Origin: Budorcas taxicolor | Lineage: Eukaryota > Chordata > Mammalia > Artiodactyla > Bovidae | Direction: 5' to 3' | Assembly: GCF_023091745.1 (NCBI RefSeq) | Contig: NC_068935.1 | Location: 19,451,775 to 19,515,774, forward strand | Length of the DNA: 64,000 bases | Shown: in pieces, positions 11,521-23,085 of the stretch | How the letters are laid out: each line of letters begins with the position of its first letter | Numbering within the stretch: the stretch's first letter is position 1 | Notes under the pieces: model-generated | The model's database searches: none | What the model was told of the DNA's origin: nothing | Seen by the model: only the letters and a program-made list of their open reading frames with translations | Program-made: the position numbers and the translations under genes

Positions 11521-12042
11521 TAAACTACTTGACTAAGGGTGGGTTTCTATTGATCAGATGAACTAAATTTGGAATCTTAAGGTCACGTTGGATCACTTCT
11601 TTGGGACTCAGTAACTTAGGACTGGGGAATTGCACTTTATGTACTTTTTATGATTTTAGGGGAAGATTGTACTTCACACTGCTTGTGCTTTTGTTGCATT
11701 AGAAACACTTCCAGTAGACCTAGCTATCCTATAGGATGTGACTTCATGGGACTGACTACGCCTTCTAGACATAGCCTGAATTGTTTACAAGTTTCAGCAT
11801 CTTCTAGTAGCCTGGATGGGAATCAAAATAGAAACAATGTTGTAGTCACTAAATGTGTTAAACTAATGGCTATATAATTAATATGGAGTTAATGATGCCT
11901 CCCATTGTTGTAGGAATCTGATTTGCTTCTCACCCATCACAGCTTCTTTGGTATTAGTGTTATTAAACACTAAATATTGTTCAGGGACCTACTCTTCAAT
12001 CTGAGGCTATTTTGACATTTGTGTATATTTATTGTACTATCA

Positions 12043-12270
12043 GGGCTTCCCAGGTGGTGCTAGTGGTAAAGAGCCTGCCTGCCAATGCAGGGGACACAAG
12101 AGATGCGGGCTTGATCCCTGGGTCAGGAAGATTCCCTGGAGGAGGGCATGGCAACCCACTCCAGTACTCTTGCCTGGAGAAGCCCATGGATAGAGGAGCC
12201 TGGAGGGCTATAGTTCATAGGGTCCCAGAGGGTCAGACACAACTGAAGTGACAGCGTGCACACACACACA
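12043..12270 (+). mobile_element. Bov-tA SINE
   Basis: tRNA-like head gggcttcccaggtggtgcta with the B-box-like stretch gcttgatccctgggtcagg, then the Bov-A body (cactccagtactcttgcctg), ending in a short CA tail. Complete-looking, sense to PAK3. Confidence 0.88.
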
Positions 12271-12709
12271 TTTATGCCATATCCAGATGCATGCTCTTAC
12301 CCTTAGGCACAAAATAGCCCTTTTCTTGTTGACAAACTGTCAGCAGTCAACACAATGATAACCTGCCTGGTACAAATTCAAGGCTTTATTACCAATTAAC
12401 TTGATTTTTACAATATATTCATTGATTTAAAAAACATTAAAACTCGAAAATGTTACATGAATAGTTCACTGTTTGTGAGCTCAGTGGAAAATGAAAGGAA
12501 TTTAAAAAATCTCATGGTGCTTAAATCCTGACCTGAATTTATCTCTGAGTGTGGGCAGGTCCAGGCCACCAAACTGCAGACAGTTCTGCTGATGTGTAAA
12601 AGATGAAATTCCCTCCTATCCCTACGTGCTTAAATATCTTATCTCCCTTTTCTCATTTCTGAAGAAAAACAATGAATAGTTAATACCTGGTCTTTGTTTT
12701 TATCCTAAG

Positions 12710-12841
12710 AGTACAAAAACAGCATCAGAGCCTCCTTTGGCTCCTCCCGTGTCTGAAGAAGAAGATGAAGAAGAGGAAGAAGAAGAAGATGACAATGAGC
12801 CCCCACCAGTCATTGCACCAAGACCAGAGCATACAAAATCA
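12710..12841 (+). CDS. PAK3: PAK3 exon: acidic tract and PIX-binding region (residues 157-200)
   Basis: 132-nt, phase 0-0 exon of 44 codons. It starts STKTASEPPLAPPVS, runs into an acidic block of Glu and Asp (residues 172-184, one Asp at 175), then NEPPPVIAPRPEHTKS. The PPPVIAPRP stretch is the non-canonical motif that binds the SH3 domain of PIX/ARHGEF exchange factors and brings PAK to adhesions and synapses. The acidic block is encoded by a GAA/GAG-rich repeat at about 12755-12790. The acceptor is AAG, an allowed variant. The donor is gtaagtccc. Serine-rich minus-strand frames here are shadows of the GAA repeat. Confidence 0.96.
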
Positions 12842-12960
12842 GTAAGTCCCAAGTGACTGTTTCCAAATGATTCAACAGATGTCCTTTGAAACAATCCTGG
12901 AGTTCAAAACTAGTTGATGGCCCAGTATCTATTGAGCATCTGTTTTCCCAGAACTAGAAT

Positions 12961-13252
12961 GAGTGAGTGAAAGTTGCTCAGTCATGTCCAGTTCTTTGAG
13001 ACCCCATGGACTATACAGTCCATGGAACTCTCCAGGCCAGAATACTGGAGTGGGTAGCCTTTACCTTCTCCAGGGGATCTTCCCAACCCAGGAATCAAAT
13101 CCAGGTTTCCTGCAATGATAGTTCAGTTGGTAAAGAATCTGCTGTGATGCAGGAGATCCTGGTTCGATTCCAGGGTCAGGAAGATCCCCTGGAGAAGGGA
13201 TAGGCTACCCACTCTGTTATTCTTGGGCTTCCCTTATGGCTCAGCTGGTAAA
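12961..13252 (-). mobile_element. Bov-tA2-type SINE with internal inversion, 10-bp target duplication
   Basis: One insertion bounded by perfect 10-bp repeats gaactagaat (12951-12960, 13253-13262). The left half (to about 13112) is the SINE body and second tRNA-like head in reverse orientation, with the 3' tail at 12961. The right half is the first head and the start of the second head (gggcttcccttatggctc) in forward orientation. In an intact Bov-tA2 these parts are collinear, so the 5' half is inverted relative to the 3' half, with a small gap at the junction. Confidence 0.8.
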
Positions 13253-13680
13253 GAACTAGAATATAAGATACAAATTTGGTTGGGGCTACTGTTTGAAGAT
13301 ACAGATTAACACATAACAGTGACAGAATAATACCAAACAATATATAAATAAGTGCTAAATTTTAAAACCATGGCAGAAGTTAAGCTAGAGAATGAAATTC
13401 ATGGGAATCACGTAGGAACTATTGCATCAGCAGAGGAACCAAGACCGCAATTAGCACAGCGTGTTTGGGGAACCTCAAAAGACTAGCGCCTGAGAGCTTT
13501 CAAGGGCAATATACTTGAAGCTATGTAACGTTCTTTTTTTGAAAGAAATCAGTTGTCTTTAAAAGCTTATTAGAGGCTGAGGGGCAGGGTGGAGGGAGGG
13601 ATGAATAGGTGGCACACAGAAGATTTTTAGGGCAGAGAAAATATTCTGCATGCTACCATAATGATGGATGCATGTCATTA

Positions 13681-13885
13681 CATTGTTTAGTCACTCAGTT
13701 GTGTCCGACTCTTTTGCAACCCCATGGACTGTAGGCTACCAGGCTCCTCTGTGGGATTTTCCAGGCAAGAGTACTGGAGTGGGTTGCCATTTCCTTCTCC
13801 AGGGGATCCTTCTGACCCAGGGACTGAACCTGTGTCTCTTGCACTAGCAGGTGAATTCTTTCCACTGAGCCACCAGGGAAGCCCA
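13681..13885 (-). mobile_element. Bov-tA SINE with target duplication
   Basis: Reverse-oriented Bov-tA ending in gagccaccagggaagccc. Flanking direct repeats catgtcatta at 13671-13680 and 13886-13895 mark the insertion. Confidence 0.88.
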
Positions 13886-14251
13886 CATGTCATTATATAC
13901 TCATCTAAACCCACAGAATGTACAACACTAAGAGTGAACCATATGGTTGTTGGATTGAAAGTGATGAAAAATAGGTACTTGAATATCATAATTCTATTGA
14001 TCCAGTCTGTGTGTGGCCAAAAATGTAATAGCCCAATGCTACCTTTATTATAGTTTGCTCTTCTAGTTCCTCCTGCTTGACTTCTGTAGGTAAAAACTGT
14101 TCAGTAAATACCTCTACAGAAATTGATACTCCTGGAGGCTGCCATCTCATATACAAGATGATGGGATACAGAGAAGGCATTTCTGGAAAGAAAGAATCAA
14201 GGGGGAAGGTCAAACATAAATTTTGAGAATTAGAAGAGAGATAGCAAGTAT

Positions 14252-14538
14252 GCTGCTGCTGCTGCTGCTGCTAAGTTGCTTCAATCGTATCCTACTCTGT
14301 GCAACCCCATAGACGGCCTCGTACCAGGCTCCCCCACCCCGTCCCTGGGATTATCCAGGCAAGAACACTGGAGTGGGTTGCCATTTCCTTCTCCAATGCA
14401 GGAAAGTGAAAAGTGAAAGTGAAGTCGCTCAGTCATGTCCGACTCTTAGTGACCTCATGGACTGCAGCCCACCAGGCTCCTCTGTCTATGGGATTTTCCA
14501 GGCAAGAGTACTGGAGTGAGGTGCCATTGCCTTCTCTG
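14252..14538 (-). mobile_element. Bov-A2 SINE with 12-bp target duplication
   Basis: Reverse Bov-A2 dimer starting with its (CTG)n tail at 14252 and holding the linker gaaagtgaaaagtgaaagtg. Flanked by gatagcaagtat at 14240-14251 and 14539-14550. Confidence 0.92.
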
Positions 14539-14679
14539 GATAGCAAGTATACTCAGACCCTAAAACTTTAGGAAGATGATGTAATTATCTAGGATTATAC
14601 AACTATTTAGTTACAGAATTTTCACTAGTATTTGTATCACCCACACTCAGTGATTTTAGATTAAAGGGACATTGAATTT

Positions 14680-14812
14680 ATTGTTGTTGTTGTTCAGTGA
14701 CTAAGTCATGTCTGACCCTTTGCAACTGCATGGACTGCAGCACACCAGGCTTCCCTGTACTTCACTATCTCCCAGAGTTTGCTCAAATTCATGTCCATTG
14801 AGTCAGTAATTG
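14680..14812 (-). mobile_element. BovB 3'-end fragment
   Basis: Starts with a (TTG)n run, then cagtgactaagtcatgtctg and the cactatctcccagagtttgctcaa region typical of the BovB 3' end in reverse, matching about 34075-34180 of this window. Strongly 5'-truncated. Flanks attgaatttatt and attgagtatatt may be a degraded duplication. Confidence 0.75.
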
Positions 14813-15026
14813 AGTATATTAATGATCTACAAAAATTGATACTTCTAGAGTCATAATTGTAAAGGATACATTTAATAATTATGAAAGTACATGATAATAA
14901 ATCATTGTGTGTATGTTTTTAAAAAAGAATGAACCACATGTAAACTGTGGACATTCAGTGATTCTGATGTGTCAATATTGGTTCATCAATTGTCTTTAAC
15001 TTGTAACAAAACTTTTTGTCTTTAAG

Positions 15027-15192
15027 ATCTACACTCGTTCCGTGGTTGAATCAATTGCTTCACCAGCAGCACCAAATAAAGAGGTCACACCACCTTCTGC
15101 TGAGAACGCCAATTCCAGTACTTTGTATAGAAATACAGATCGGCAAAGGAAAAAATCCAAAATGACAGATGAGGAGATCCTAGAGAAGCTAA
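15027..15192 (+). CDS. PAK3: PAK3 exon: linker before the kinase domain (residues 201-255)
   Basis: 166-nt exon with acceptor ttgtctttaag and donor gtgagttttt. It encodes 55 codons plus one base, from IYTRSVVESIASPAAPNKEV to MTDEEILEKL. It is the Ser/Thr-rich linker between regulatory and catalytic halves. The RQRKKSKMTDEEILEKL end is strongly conserved in group I PAKs, just ahead of the kinase. It reads SPAAP where I recall SPAVP in human, a likely neutral difference. The phase 1 split codon becomes Arg256. Confidence 0.96.
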
Positions 15193-15877
15193 GTGAGTTT
15201 TTTTCTGCCATCATCCATTTCTTCATGGGAGTGTTTCTTATAAACCACTTTGAGTGGGAATTAAACCTTTAAAAATTTGATCCTGCTTATAGACTCCCTG
15301 ACGTCATGAGATAAACAGTTTGAGATGCACTGTGTATTTTAAATCTCCAACCCCCCTTACTCCTAATTACACAGAAACCAAATATTTTCACTTGAAACAA
15401 ATCAATTTAGGGGAAAACTTCACTAAATGAATTAAGCAGTAAGTTTTATTTTAAGATTATACCTCCTCCCAAAGAGATGAAACAGTCTGATGAAAAATAT
15501 CCTATGATCATACCCTAGGGGCGCCCACCTGATCAATCATGATAAATAATTCAACCTCAGAAACCAACACAGTCAGTCAAAATGGGCAGCCACAATAAAA
15601 TAGCCCTTTCTCTTAATTTAGGTACATTGCTATGTGGACAGGAAGTCAGGGCAAGCTGATGCTTTCAACCTCCTCCTTGCAGTGTTATTAGTGTATCCAT
15701 GCTTGTGCATACACAGTTGCTCCATTTTACAAAACACTTCTTTTCCAGTTACCTTTCTGGGCCAGAAAGATTAAAAAAAAAAAAATTCTCTGTTGAAAAG
15801 AGCCAAAGTTCTGTGAAGCATACTCATTAAACTCATACTTCAAAGCATCTAACAGATTGCAAGTTTTCTGCACTTTG

Positions 15878-16001
15878 TGCCTTCAATCTAATTCCTACTC
15901 ATCCTTCAAACCTCAGCTCAAAAGATGCCTCCTCAGGAAAGCTGTCCTTTTCTCTCTCAGTATGAGTAGAGGAATCTTTTTACTGCCTTTATCATGCGAT
16001 G
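15878..16001 (+). mobile_element. L2 LINE 3' end, first part
   Basis: aattcctactcatccttcaa followed by cctcagctcaaaagatgcctcc and ctttatcatg is the L2 3' region in sense. It is interrupted at about 16002 by a BovB end and resumes at 16131. Confidence 0.7.
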
Positions 16002-16130
16002 GTTTGATAGCATCACCGACTCAATGGACATGAGTTTGAGCGAACTCCAGGAGTTGGTAAATGACAGAGAAGCCTGGCATGCTGCAGTCCATGGGATCTC
16101 AAAGAGTCAGACACAGTTTAGTGACTAAAC
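16002..16130 (+). mobile_element. BovB 3'-end fragment nested in L2
   Basis: Contains catcaccgactcaatggaca, gaactccaggagttggt and catgctgcagtccatggg, which are BovB 3'-terminal sequence in sense. It splits an L2 copy, so it is younger than that element. Confidence 0.78.
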
Positions 16131-16297
16131 TTTGAACTATTGTAGCAAATAATCCCACTGTACTTGTCTGTCTTCTTCACTAGACCAGGAGCTCTTTAAA
16201 GATGAGATTGTGTCTTCTTTTCCCACATGTCCAGCTCTAATAAAGTGCCTGGTACATAAAAGGACTTAATGGATGCTATTTGATTGAATGGGTGAAA
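16131..16297 (+). mobile_element. L2 LINE 3' end, second part
   Basis: cttcttcactagaccaggag, agattgtgtcttct, aataaagtgcctggtacataa and ttgattgaatg follow the order of the L2 3' terminus. It continues the copy at 15878-16001. Confidence 0.7.
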
Positions 16298-16919
16298 AAA
16301 TGAGTAAACAAGTGCCTCTTCACCGGGTTCCTACTTGTCTGTTCTATGCCAGAGTCTTTTGGAGGAAACAATCAAAAACAATTTCCTGATATTAAGAAGC
16401 TTACAATTTTATTTGTAACATAAGGTTTAATAGTGTGACACAATTAAAGAATAGGACGCCATCTTGTTCATGCAACAGTCCTTCTAAAAGAACTCAGAAA
16501 AGGAAGAGAGCAGTGCAGGCTATAGGTCACAGGAAGACTCTGCAGAGGTGGTCGGAGGGCCAGTTTGCCCTCCAGGGGACATTTGGCAGTATCTGGAGAC
16601 ATGTTTTTTCTCACAGCACAGGAAATGCCACTTGCATCTAGTGGATAGAGGCTAAGGGTGCTTCTAAACACTGTAATGCAAAGGATAGGCCTCCTTCCTT
16701 TCTCCTCTGCAGCAAAGAATTATTCAGCCCCAAATGTCAACAGTGCTGATGTTGAAACATTCTGAGACAGAGGTATTTGGGAAGGCTAAGTTTCGGGTTA
16801 CAGTAGTCAGTAAGTGCTCAGAACTGGAATTGAGCGTTTAGCCAACTGACTTTACTGTACATGATTAAATATACCTCTTTAGTGCTGATACCAACTATTT
16901 CCTGAATAAAAGCAGAAAT

Positions 16920-17125
16920 CATTCCCATTTACTAAGTGCCTTCTCTGCTGGCCACTTTACTTACATTTTCGAGTTTAATGTTCACCATAATTCCTTGTGG
17001 TAGATTTTCCTAGCCTCATTTTACAGATCAGTGAAAGTAAGCCTCAAAAAGCGAAAGTTACCAGATCACCAAACTAATGCATGACGTACCCAGAGTTGAA
17101 GTGCAAATCTCTTTGCCTTTGAAGC
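16920..17125 (-). mobile_element. MIR SINE
   Basis: Reverse MIR: tttactaagtgccttctctg at one end, cctcattttacagatcagtg in the core, then a degraded cagagttgaagtgcaaat end. Confidence 0.65.
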
Positions 17126-18407
17126 TTGTGTTATTTCCATTATTCAGTTTACTTCTGCATATGCTGGCTGTCTGTTTGTATAAAAGGGATGAATAAAGGA
17201 AAGAATTGCCTGGATAATTTCAGTTCAAGTATTCTTGGAATACTTAATGCCTTAGTTTTCTTTATTTTACACGTCCTATTATATCAGATTTTTAAAATAT
17301 AACAGCTTTGCTTTAGTAAAAATGATTATTTGATACCTATTACAAATCTCAATAGATTTGTAATGTAGGCACAGCCCATGCCAAAGTGAACTCCACTATA
17401 AGTGGGGAAAGTGGGAAGGGTGGCCTCACCTTCAGTCTCAGGAATCTGATTACTGTGAGGTGAGTAGCCCAGACGACAGAGCTGTCAGGCTGTTGTGAGG
17501 GCCAGCCCTTGGAATCATTCATTAATGGCTGAAATGAACAGATCATCTTTCAGTTTTACACAGATGGATAGCCTGGGTCTGGCTTGTTCATTGTGGTCTG
17601 GTCTGAATTTGATGGAAAATAAAGAAACCCCTACGTTTTACTGAATTTTTTCAAAAGGTGCTGACTGTCAGCAGAATTGTGCAATCCTAGAAATTGGTTT
17701 CGGACTTCCCTCTTTTGGGCCCCACAAACACCTCCTTCTCTCGCCACCCCCTCCCCAGCTGAAATTCCCCACTGAAAATTCTTTCTCTTAATTTACCCTG
17801 AAATAGAGCCAATATGAGTTTAGAGAGTTCTTTTGTTTTTTGTTTGGTTGTTTGCAGAAGTCAAAATGTTCATTATGCCAAAGAGAAAATCTTTTCATGG
17901 ATGGACATCTTAGTTTATTTTATATGTAGGACAACACATTGATTGACTTTTCTGTCACTGAAACCACATCATGAGCCCCATTTTTAAATATTAGTATTTA
18001 GTGATTTCTTAAATCCTTGTCCTTTACAGTGAATGGTTTGTTTCTCATTTAGGAAATTGCTCTGGTTGGAAGTTTTTCTGGTATTGCTATCATTTTTTCC
18101 TTTTGATTTTGAGTGGCTGATTTTCATCACTTTGTGCCTATTATGTCACAATGTTTTTTTAATCCTATCTTTACTGTAATTTATGAATACAAATTATAAT
18201 GGCTCTGATGAAAGAGGTCACTGTAAAAGCTTGTTTTGTAATTCAGAATTGTAAACAAGGTTTCCTGTTCACTCGTTTTGCATCAGTAGATGGCAGCACA
18301 CACTCTCCTGTGACTGATAATGGACCTGGAGGTGCCATTTTATTTGAATAGCAGTTAAATTCAGAAACAGGAGCACATCAAAATGGCCATCTTTTGGTAA
18401 TTCTTAT

Positions 18408-18635
18408 GGGACTTCCTTGATGGCTCAGCTGGTAAAGAACCCGCCTGACAATGCAGGAGACCTAAGAGATGTGGGTTCAATCCCTGGGATCCCCTGGAGA
18501 AGGAAATGACAATCCACTCCAGTATTCTTGGCTGGGAAATCCCATGGACAGGGGAACCTGGTGGGCTGCAGTCCATGGGGTTGCAAAAGAGTCAGACACG
18601 ATTGAGCATGTGCACACATATACACACAGTCCTTA
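18408..18635 (+). mobile_element. Bov-tA SINE
   Basis: Head gggacttccttgatggctca, a B-box-like ggttcaatccctggg, body through ctgcagtccatggggttgc and a CA-rich tail. Sense to PAK3; flanks do not give a clean duplication. Confidence 0.87.
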
Positions 18636-19124
18636 TGAAAGTATTCATTCCCAGTTTTTGTTATTGTTGTTTTTATCCTGCATACCACAGAAATAAAAGT
18701 TAAATCATTTACTACCATAAAACCTTGTTAACTAATGCCTACCAATTGGATTTGGTCATAATTCAGACAGTGGCTTGGGCCGAAGCTTACTTACTTTTGT
18801 TCCATCTACAGAAAACAGTTTGCTCAGCAACATATAGTATAACTTTCTTAGAAGACTTTAAACTATTAATAAAACTTTGGTTTGAAGTGACTTTAAAATC
18901 ATTTCATTAAAAAAATTAAGTTCCAGGTCCTTACTAACCATTAATAGCTAGCTTTAATAAAAGTAGTTCACAGTGTTATAGAAATCTGGGAGGCAATTTG
19001 AAAAATGAAATAGCAACTCAGGAATCATTAAGTTGGTGGTAGATATAACTCAAGTAAAATACATCTCTGTATTAAAATATGGGGCATTTACAAAATGAAA
19101 TTCCTAATTTTATTTGCTTTTAAT

Positions 19125-20130
19125 TCAACAGATATTTATTGAGTAACCAATGTATTCCACACACAGATTTATATGAAGAAGCACTGGGGATACAAGATGC
19201 ATAAGACATGGCTCCTGTCCTTATGACACGATCTATAAGGGGATGTCAAATACACAGATATAGATAGAAGGATGATAGATTAAGTACAAAGAAGGAGAGC
19301 AAGAACAAAAGCAAGAAAAAAGCCGAAGTGTCAGAAAGAGAGAGAGAGAGAGAAGGTGCAATAGTAGTACAGAGAAGTTATTGACTTTATTCCAAAAAAT
19401 CAAGGAAGACTTCCTAGAAGAGGCTTAACTGAAGCTGAGTTGAAGCTGCATAAGAACTTGCCAGGAAAAAAACTTAGAAGGACATTCTAGGCAGAGACTA
19501 GCACACAAAGGAGGTATAAAGGCATATGCTTGGGAATGTTAACTCATTCAATACCACTTGAATATAGAATTGATGGTAGATGTTGATACTAGAGTTTTAA
19601 GAGAAGAAGCTAAATCACGTAGCAGGATCTGATCATGAGCTGCAAGTTGTTCATTTTGGTGAGAGCATAGGGTTCTAGTCGGGGAGATGAGATGGAGAAT
19701 GATGCAGGAGCCAGATATGAAGGACCTTGGATTCCATGCCAAGGAGTTTGAGCTTTACCCTGTAGGTGTTGGGGAAGGCTCCAGGAACCCTGAACCGGAG
19801 AATCACTTGATCAGATCTGTACTTAGAGTATCCTGATAGAGGTGTGGAGCCTAGACTGAATGGGTGGAGGCTGAAAATTTTGAGTCCAGTTAGGAGGCTG
19901 TTGTATAGTTCAAACAAAAAATGACGAGGGCCCAACTAAATCAGTAGTAATGAGGAATGATAGATTCAAAAGGTATCTAGGAGGTAAACAGAGATAGGCC
20001 CAGGACTCAGTAGAAAATTCCATGTGGGGATGAAGGTAAGGGATGAGTCAAGGTGATTACCAGATTTCTGACTTGGGCTCCTAATTCGTGGGATGGTAGT
20101 ACCATCAACTGAGATTGGGAATACAAGAGG
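19125..20130 (+). repeat. Ancient mammalian interspersed repeat, family unassigned
   Basis: Landmarks in order: attcaacagatatttattga, cactggggatacaagatg, gaagacttcctagaagagg, ggaccttggattccatgcc, agttaggaggctgttgtat and atcaactgagattgggaata. This set recurs in many old mammalian repeats; I suspect a LINE2-like element in reverse but cannot assign it. A (GA)n run at 19338-19353 lies inside. Confidence 0.5.
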
Positions 20131-20500
20131 AAAAAACTTATTCACATATGGTAAGTCTTCTTTAACCTAACTGGAACATGGACTTGCTTGTCTTACAAAA
20201 AAACGAACAACAACAAAAACCTAACCACCATGGATGAACAACCCATGAGTGAAACATTTATTATTTTTTCAAGTATACGATGTACTGGTGATTCTGAATT
20301 AAATTGTTGACTAGCCCAGAAAGTAGGTCATGTCTAAATTAGTACAAAGTATTATCTGTAGCACACAGTTTAGCTCTGGAATACAATTTTTCTTGTTCAC
20401 ATTCATTTGGTTAATGGATTCAGTGAAAACCATTGTTCTGGGCACTGAAGTTACCAGAATGAAAAGACAACGTTCTGGCCCTCAGAAAGCAGCATGTTTG

Positions 20501-20722
20501 GGGCTTCCCAGGTGGTGCTAGTGGTAAAGAACCTGCCAATGCAGGAGATGTAAGAGAAGCGGGTTTGATCCCTGGGTAGGGAAGATCCCCTAGAGGAGGG
20601 CTTGGCAACCCAATCCAGTATTCTTGCCTGGAGAATCCCAGGGACAGAGGAAGGGCCTGGTGGGCTACAGTCCATGGGGTCACACAGAGTCATACACGAC
20701 TGAAATGACTTAGCCACACACG
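20501..20722 (+). mobile_element. Bov-tA SINE
   Basis: Head gggcttcccaggtggtgcta and a full Bov-A body (ccagtattcttgcctggag), ending near the acacacg tail. Its head resembles the copy at 12043. Confidence 0.87.
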
Positions 20723-20859
20723 TCTCATTAGAAGGATCAAAGAAGAATTCACAAGGGATAACTTGATATTATACTTACATAATCAACAGGAATTCATGGG
20801 ATTGATAAGAAAGGGAAAGAGGGAGCATGTCCAAAGACCAGAGCCTTGGATAGTGATGG

Positions 20860-21250
20860 TGTTGCTAGGATATAAAGTAGGAAGGTTGGAGAGGAGAGGA
20901 ATAATATAAGGTTAGACTTGATTGGGTAGGAGTTAGATGCTGCTCGATGGTAAAGGGCCTTCTATGCCAGATGAAAAATTTGAACTTGATCCTGTAGTAA
21001 GGAGGAACTTTCGAGGATTTATGGATAATGGAGTGAAATCACTCTGAAGTAGGCTGACCTTACATCTCAGTTTACCCAAGACAGTCTTGGTTTATGAATT
21101 ATATGGTTACCCTATTCCAGAGGCATTGTGGAAAAAGAATTAGAGAAGGCAGAGTTTGGAGTTAGGTAATGATTAGCACAAATGTTTGAACAATAGATAT
21201 TGAGAGCCTAAACAATCACAGTGGCCATGGGCATGAAGAGGAGAAAATGG
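20860..21250 (+). repeat. Ancient interspersed repeat continuation, family unassigned
   Basis: Degraded text of the same kind as 19125-20130 (gatggtaaagggccttctat, then tgaacttgatcctgtag). It may be a second copy or the displaced continuation after the Bov-tA insertion. Confidence 0.35.
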
Positions 21251-21739
21251 ATAAGAGTGACAATTAGCAGATAGACTCCATAATTAGATAATGTGTATAA
21301 ATCTTTTTTTTACTGATTCCACACTTCTTTGAATAGGGGCCATGTTAGTAAGATATAACTTAAAGGTAATGATACTGATGTTTAAGATAATTTAAAAGTA
21401 CTGATACTGATACTGAGGTTCAGATAGAGAAAGGAGAGCTGAAAGTATCCAGATAAATGATTCCCTTCAAAGTTGTCCTCTTGCAAACTTATTCCCATGA
21501 TGCTGCTATGGCACAGAATTTTCCTGTACCTATTTGAGCATTGCATTGAAGAGTCAATGTCACTTCCTTTAGATTCATTCTGAGTAATGGCAAGTATTGA
21601 TCCTCTGAGTAGTGGGTATGATATTTTGAACTTGTAAAACCAGTATTTTTTCCCAGAGCCAAATAGGATAAATGAATGGTTTTCTTACGTGGTTTGTCAA
21701 CTTATTCCACAATGTTTGAAACAAAAACAGTAAATAGAT

Positions 21740-21965
21740 AAGTGCTTGCCCAGGGATGAATTGGTAAGCACAGAGGGAATCTAGAGTGACTGCTAACCCA
21801 TACAAGATTTCTTTTTAGGATGATAAAAATGTTCTAATATCAGATTATGGTAAAATTTAGTAAATTTGCACAAGCCTAAAGGTTTACTCAAAGCCATTTA
21901 ATTGTGCACTTTAAATGAGTGAACTTGATGGTATGGAAATCATATCTCAGTTAAACTATTAATAA
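21740..21965 (+). mobile_element. Old L1 (L1M group) 3' end
   Basis: gagtgactgctaaccca, then gatgataaaaatgttctaa, attgtgcactttaaatgagt and tcatatctcagttaaacta is the 3' UTR order of old mammalian L1. No ORF. Confidence 0.7.
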
Positions 21966-22024
21966 TGTTTTGAATGCTAGCAGGGTCCTAGGTTCAAGGA
22001 TGTGTAGAGATTTTTAGGATTTTA

Positions 22025-22110
22025 TTTTATAATTATACAATTTTTAATTGAAGTATAATTGTCTTACAATATTATATTACTTTCAGGTATCTGGGGATGT
22101 ATGTTTTTTT
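22025..22110 (-). mobile_element. L1 3'-end fragment, reverse
   Basis: tttttaattgaagtataatt followed by gtcttacaatattatatta is the reverse of the cetartiodactyl L1 3' terminus seen also at 26255 and 63110. Very short. Confidence 0.55.
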
Positions 22111-22609
22111 AAAAAAAACACAAAGCCTCATTACTAAAGTGTGTTCTTTATTAGACCCATCCCCATCCCCCACTGCCCTTAGTGTAGTACTGGGTACATA
22201 TTAATTGCTCAAGAGATATTTATCCAGCAGAACTGAATGTGCTGCAGAATTGAATGTACTCAACTTCACTCTAATTCAGAGAAGACAGTGATTTTATTAA
22301 ATACTGTGTTCAAGTCTTTAGATGTTTTTATCTCCTAATCTACAGTATCCTTTTATGAGAACTTTTTTTATAAATGTTGGGTTATGATTTGTTCTTTTTG
22401 TTGCCTAAACATCATCAATTTTGAGTATAAGCATCTGGGTTATTACTACTAGTTTAATTAATATATTACTGTTTATTACTTTACTAAAATGTATCACTGT
22501 CCATATAAATTTTAGAAACCACATGAGAATGTTTCTCTAACATTTTATTTGTCATTGGCTCTAGCATCTTAAATTTTAGTATTAAATAGAAGCAAATCAA
22601 TCAATTTAA

Positions 22610-22711
<102 letters not shown>

Positions 22712-22740
22712 TAAGTGATTATATATATGAAGACCGTGTG

Positions 22741-22758
22741 TGCATGCATGCATGCATG
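22741..22758 (+). promoter_or_regulatory. (TGCA)n with four GCATG motifs, candidate RBFOX splicing element
   Basis: 18 bp of tandem TGCA giving four overlapping GCATG pentamers, starting 31 nt into the intron. (U)GCAUG is the binding site of RBFOX splicing factors, and downstream intronic copies usually favour exon inclusion. The sequence is seen directly; its use is inferred. It could also be a neutral microsatellite. Confidence 0.5.
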
Positions 22759-22977
22759 TTAGCTTATATGAAAACTCCTGCCCCCTCTACATGTGTATGG
22801 ATGTTAATGCTTAAGATCCTGTTTCATTGTCAAAGTGAAAGTGACAGGTGGTGGGGAAGATCCTTATTGAATGATCCAGAGATGGGCAGAGTTGACGGAC
22901 TGAGTAAGGAAGAAATAGATTAGTAATCCCTGAGTGGGATGGAGTTCATCATTTTCACCTAGTATGCATATAAGAAT

Positions 22978-23085
22978 GGAGATTCCCAGGCCCTGCTGCC
23001 AGAGATTTGGTTCAGAAGTCTGGAGTGGGGCCTAGTAAGCTGAACTTTGGAACCGTTTCCTCAAATAATCCTGACCCATCAGCTA
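22978..23085 (-). mobile_element. MER5A-like hAT fragment
   Basis: agattcccaggccctgctgcc, gagatttggttcagaagtc and tggagtggggcctag are the reverse of the MER5A interior (compare 49691-49772). Old nonautonomous DNA transposon. Confidence 0.6.

Larger units (their letters stand above)
8316..12709 (+). other. PAK3: PAK3 intron rich in old repeats
   Basis: 4.4 kb intron holding two old L1 fragments, two MIRs, an ancient unclassified repeat and a Bov-tA. The parts at about 8820-9190, 10060-10740, 11550-12040 and 12275-12690 show nothing I can name. The acceptor is tatcctaag, an AAG site with a pyrimidine tract. Confidence 0.55.
12842..15026 (+). other. PAK3: PAK3 intron packed with SINEs
   Basis: 2.2 kb intron with a rearranged Bov-tA, a Bov-tA, a Bov-A2 and a BovB 3' end. 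About 13265-13670, 13896-14238 and 14815-15010 show nothing recognisable. The acceptor is ttttgtctttaag. Confidence 0.6.

Noticed and set aside
12700..12894. Minus-strand frame rich in serine
   Set aside because: It is the reverse reading of the GAA/GAG acidic tract of the PAK3 exon.
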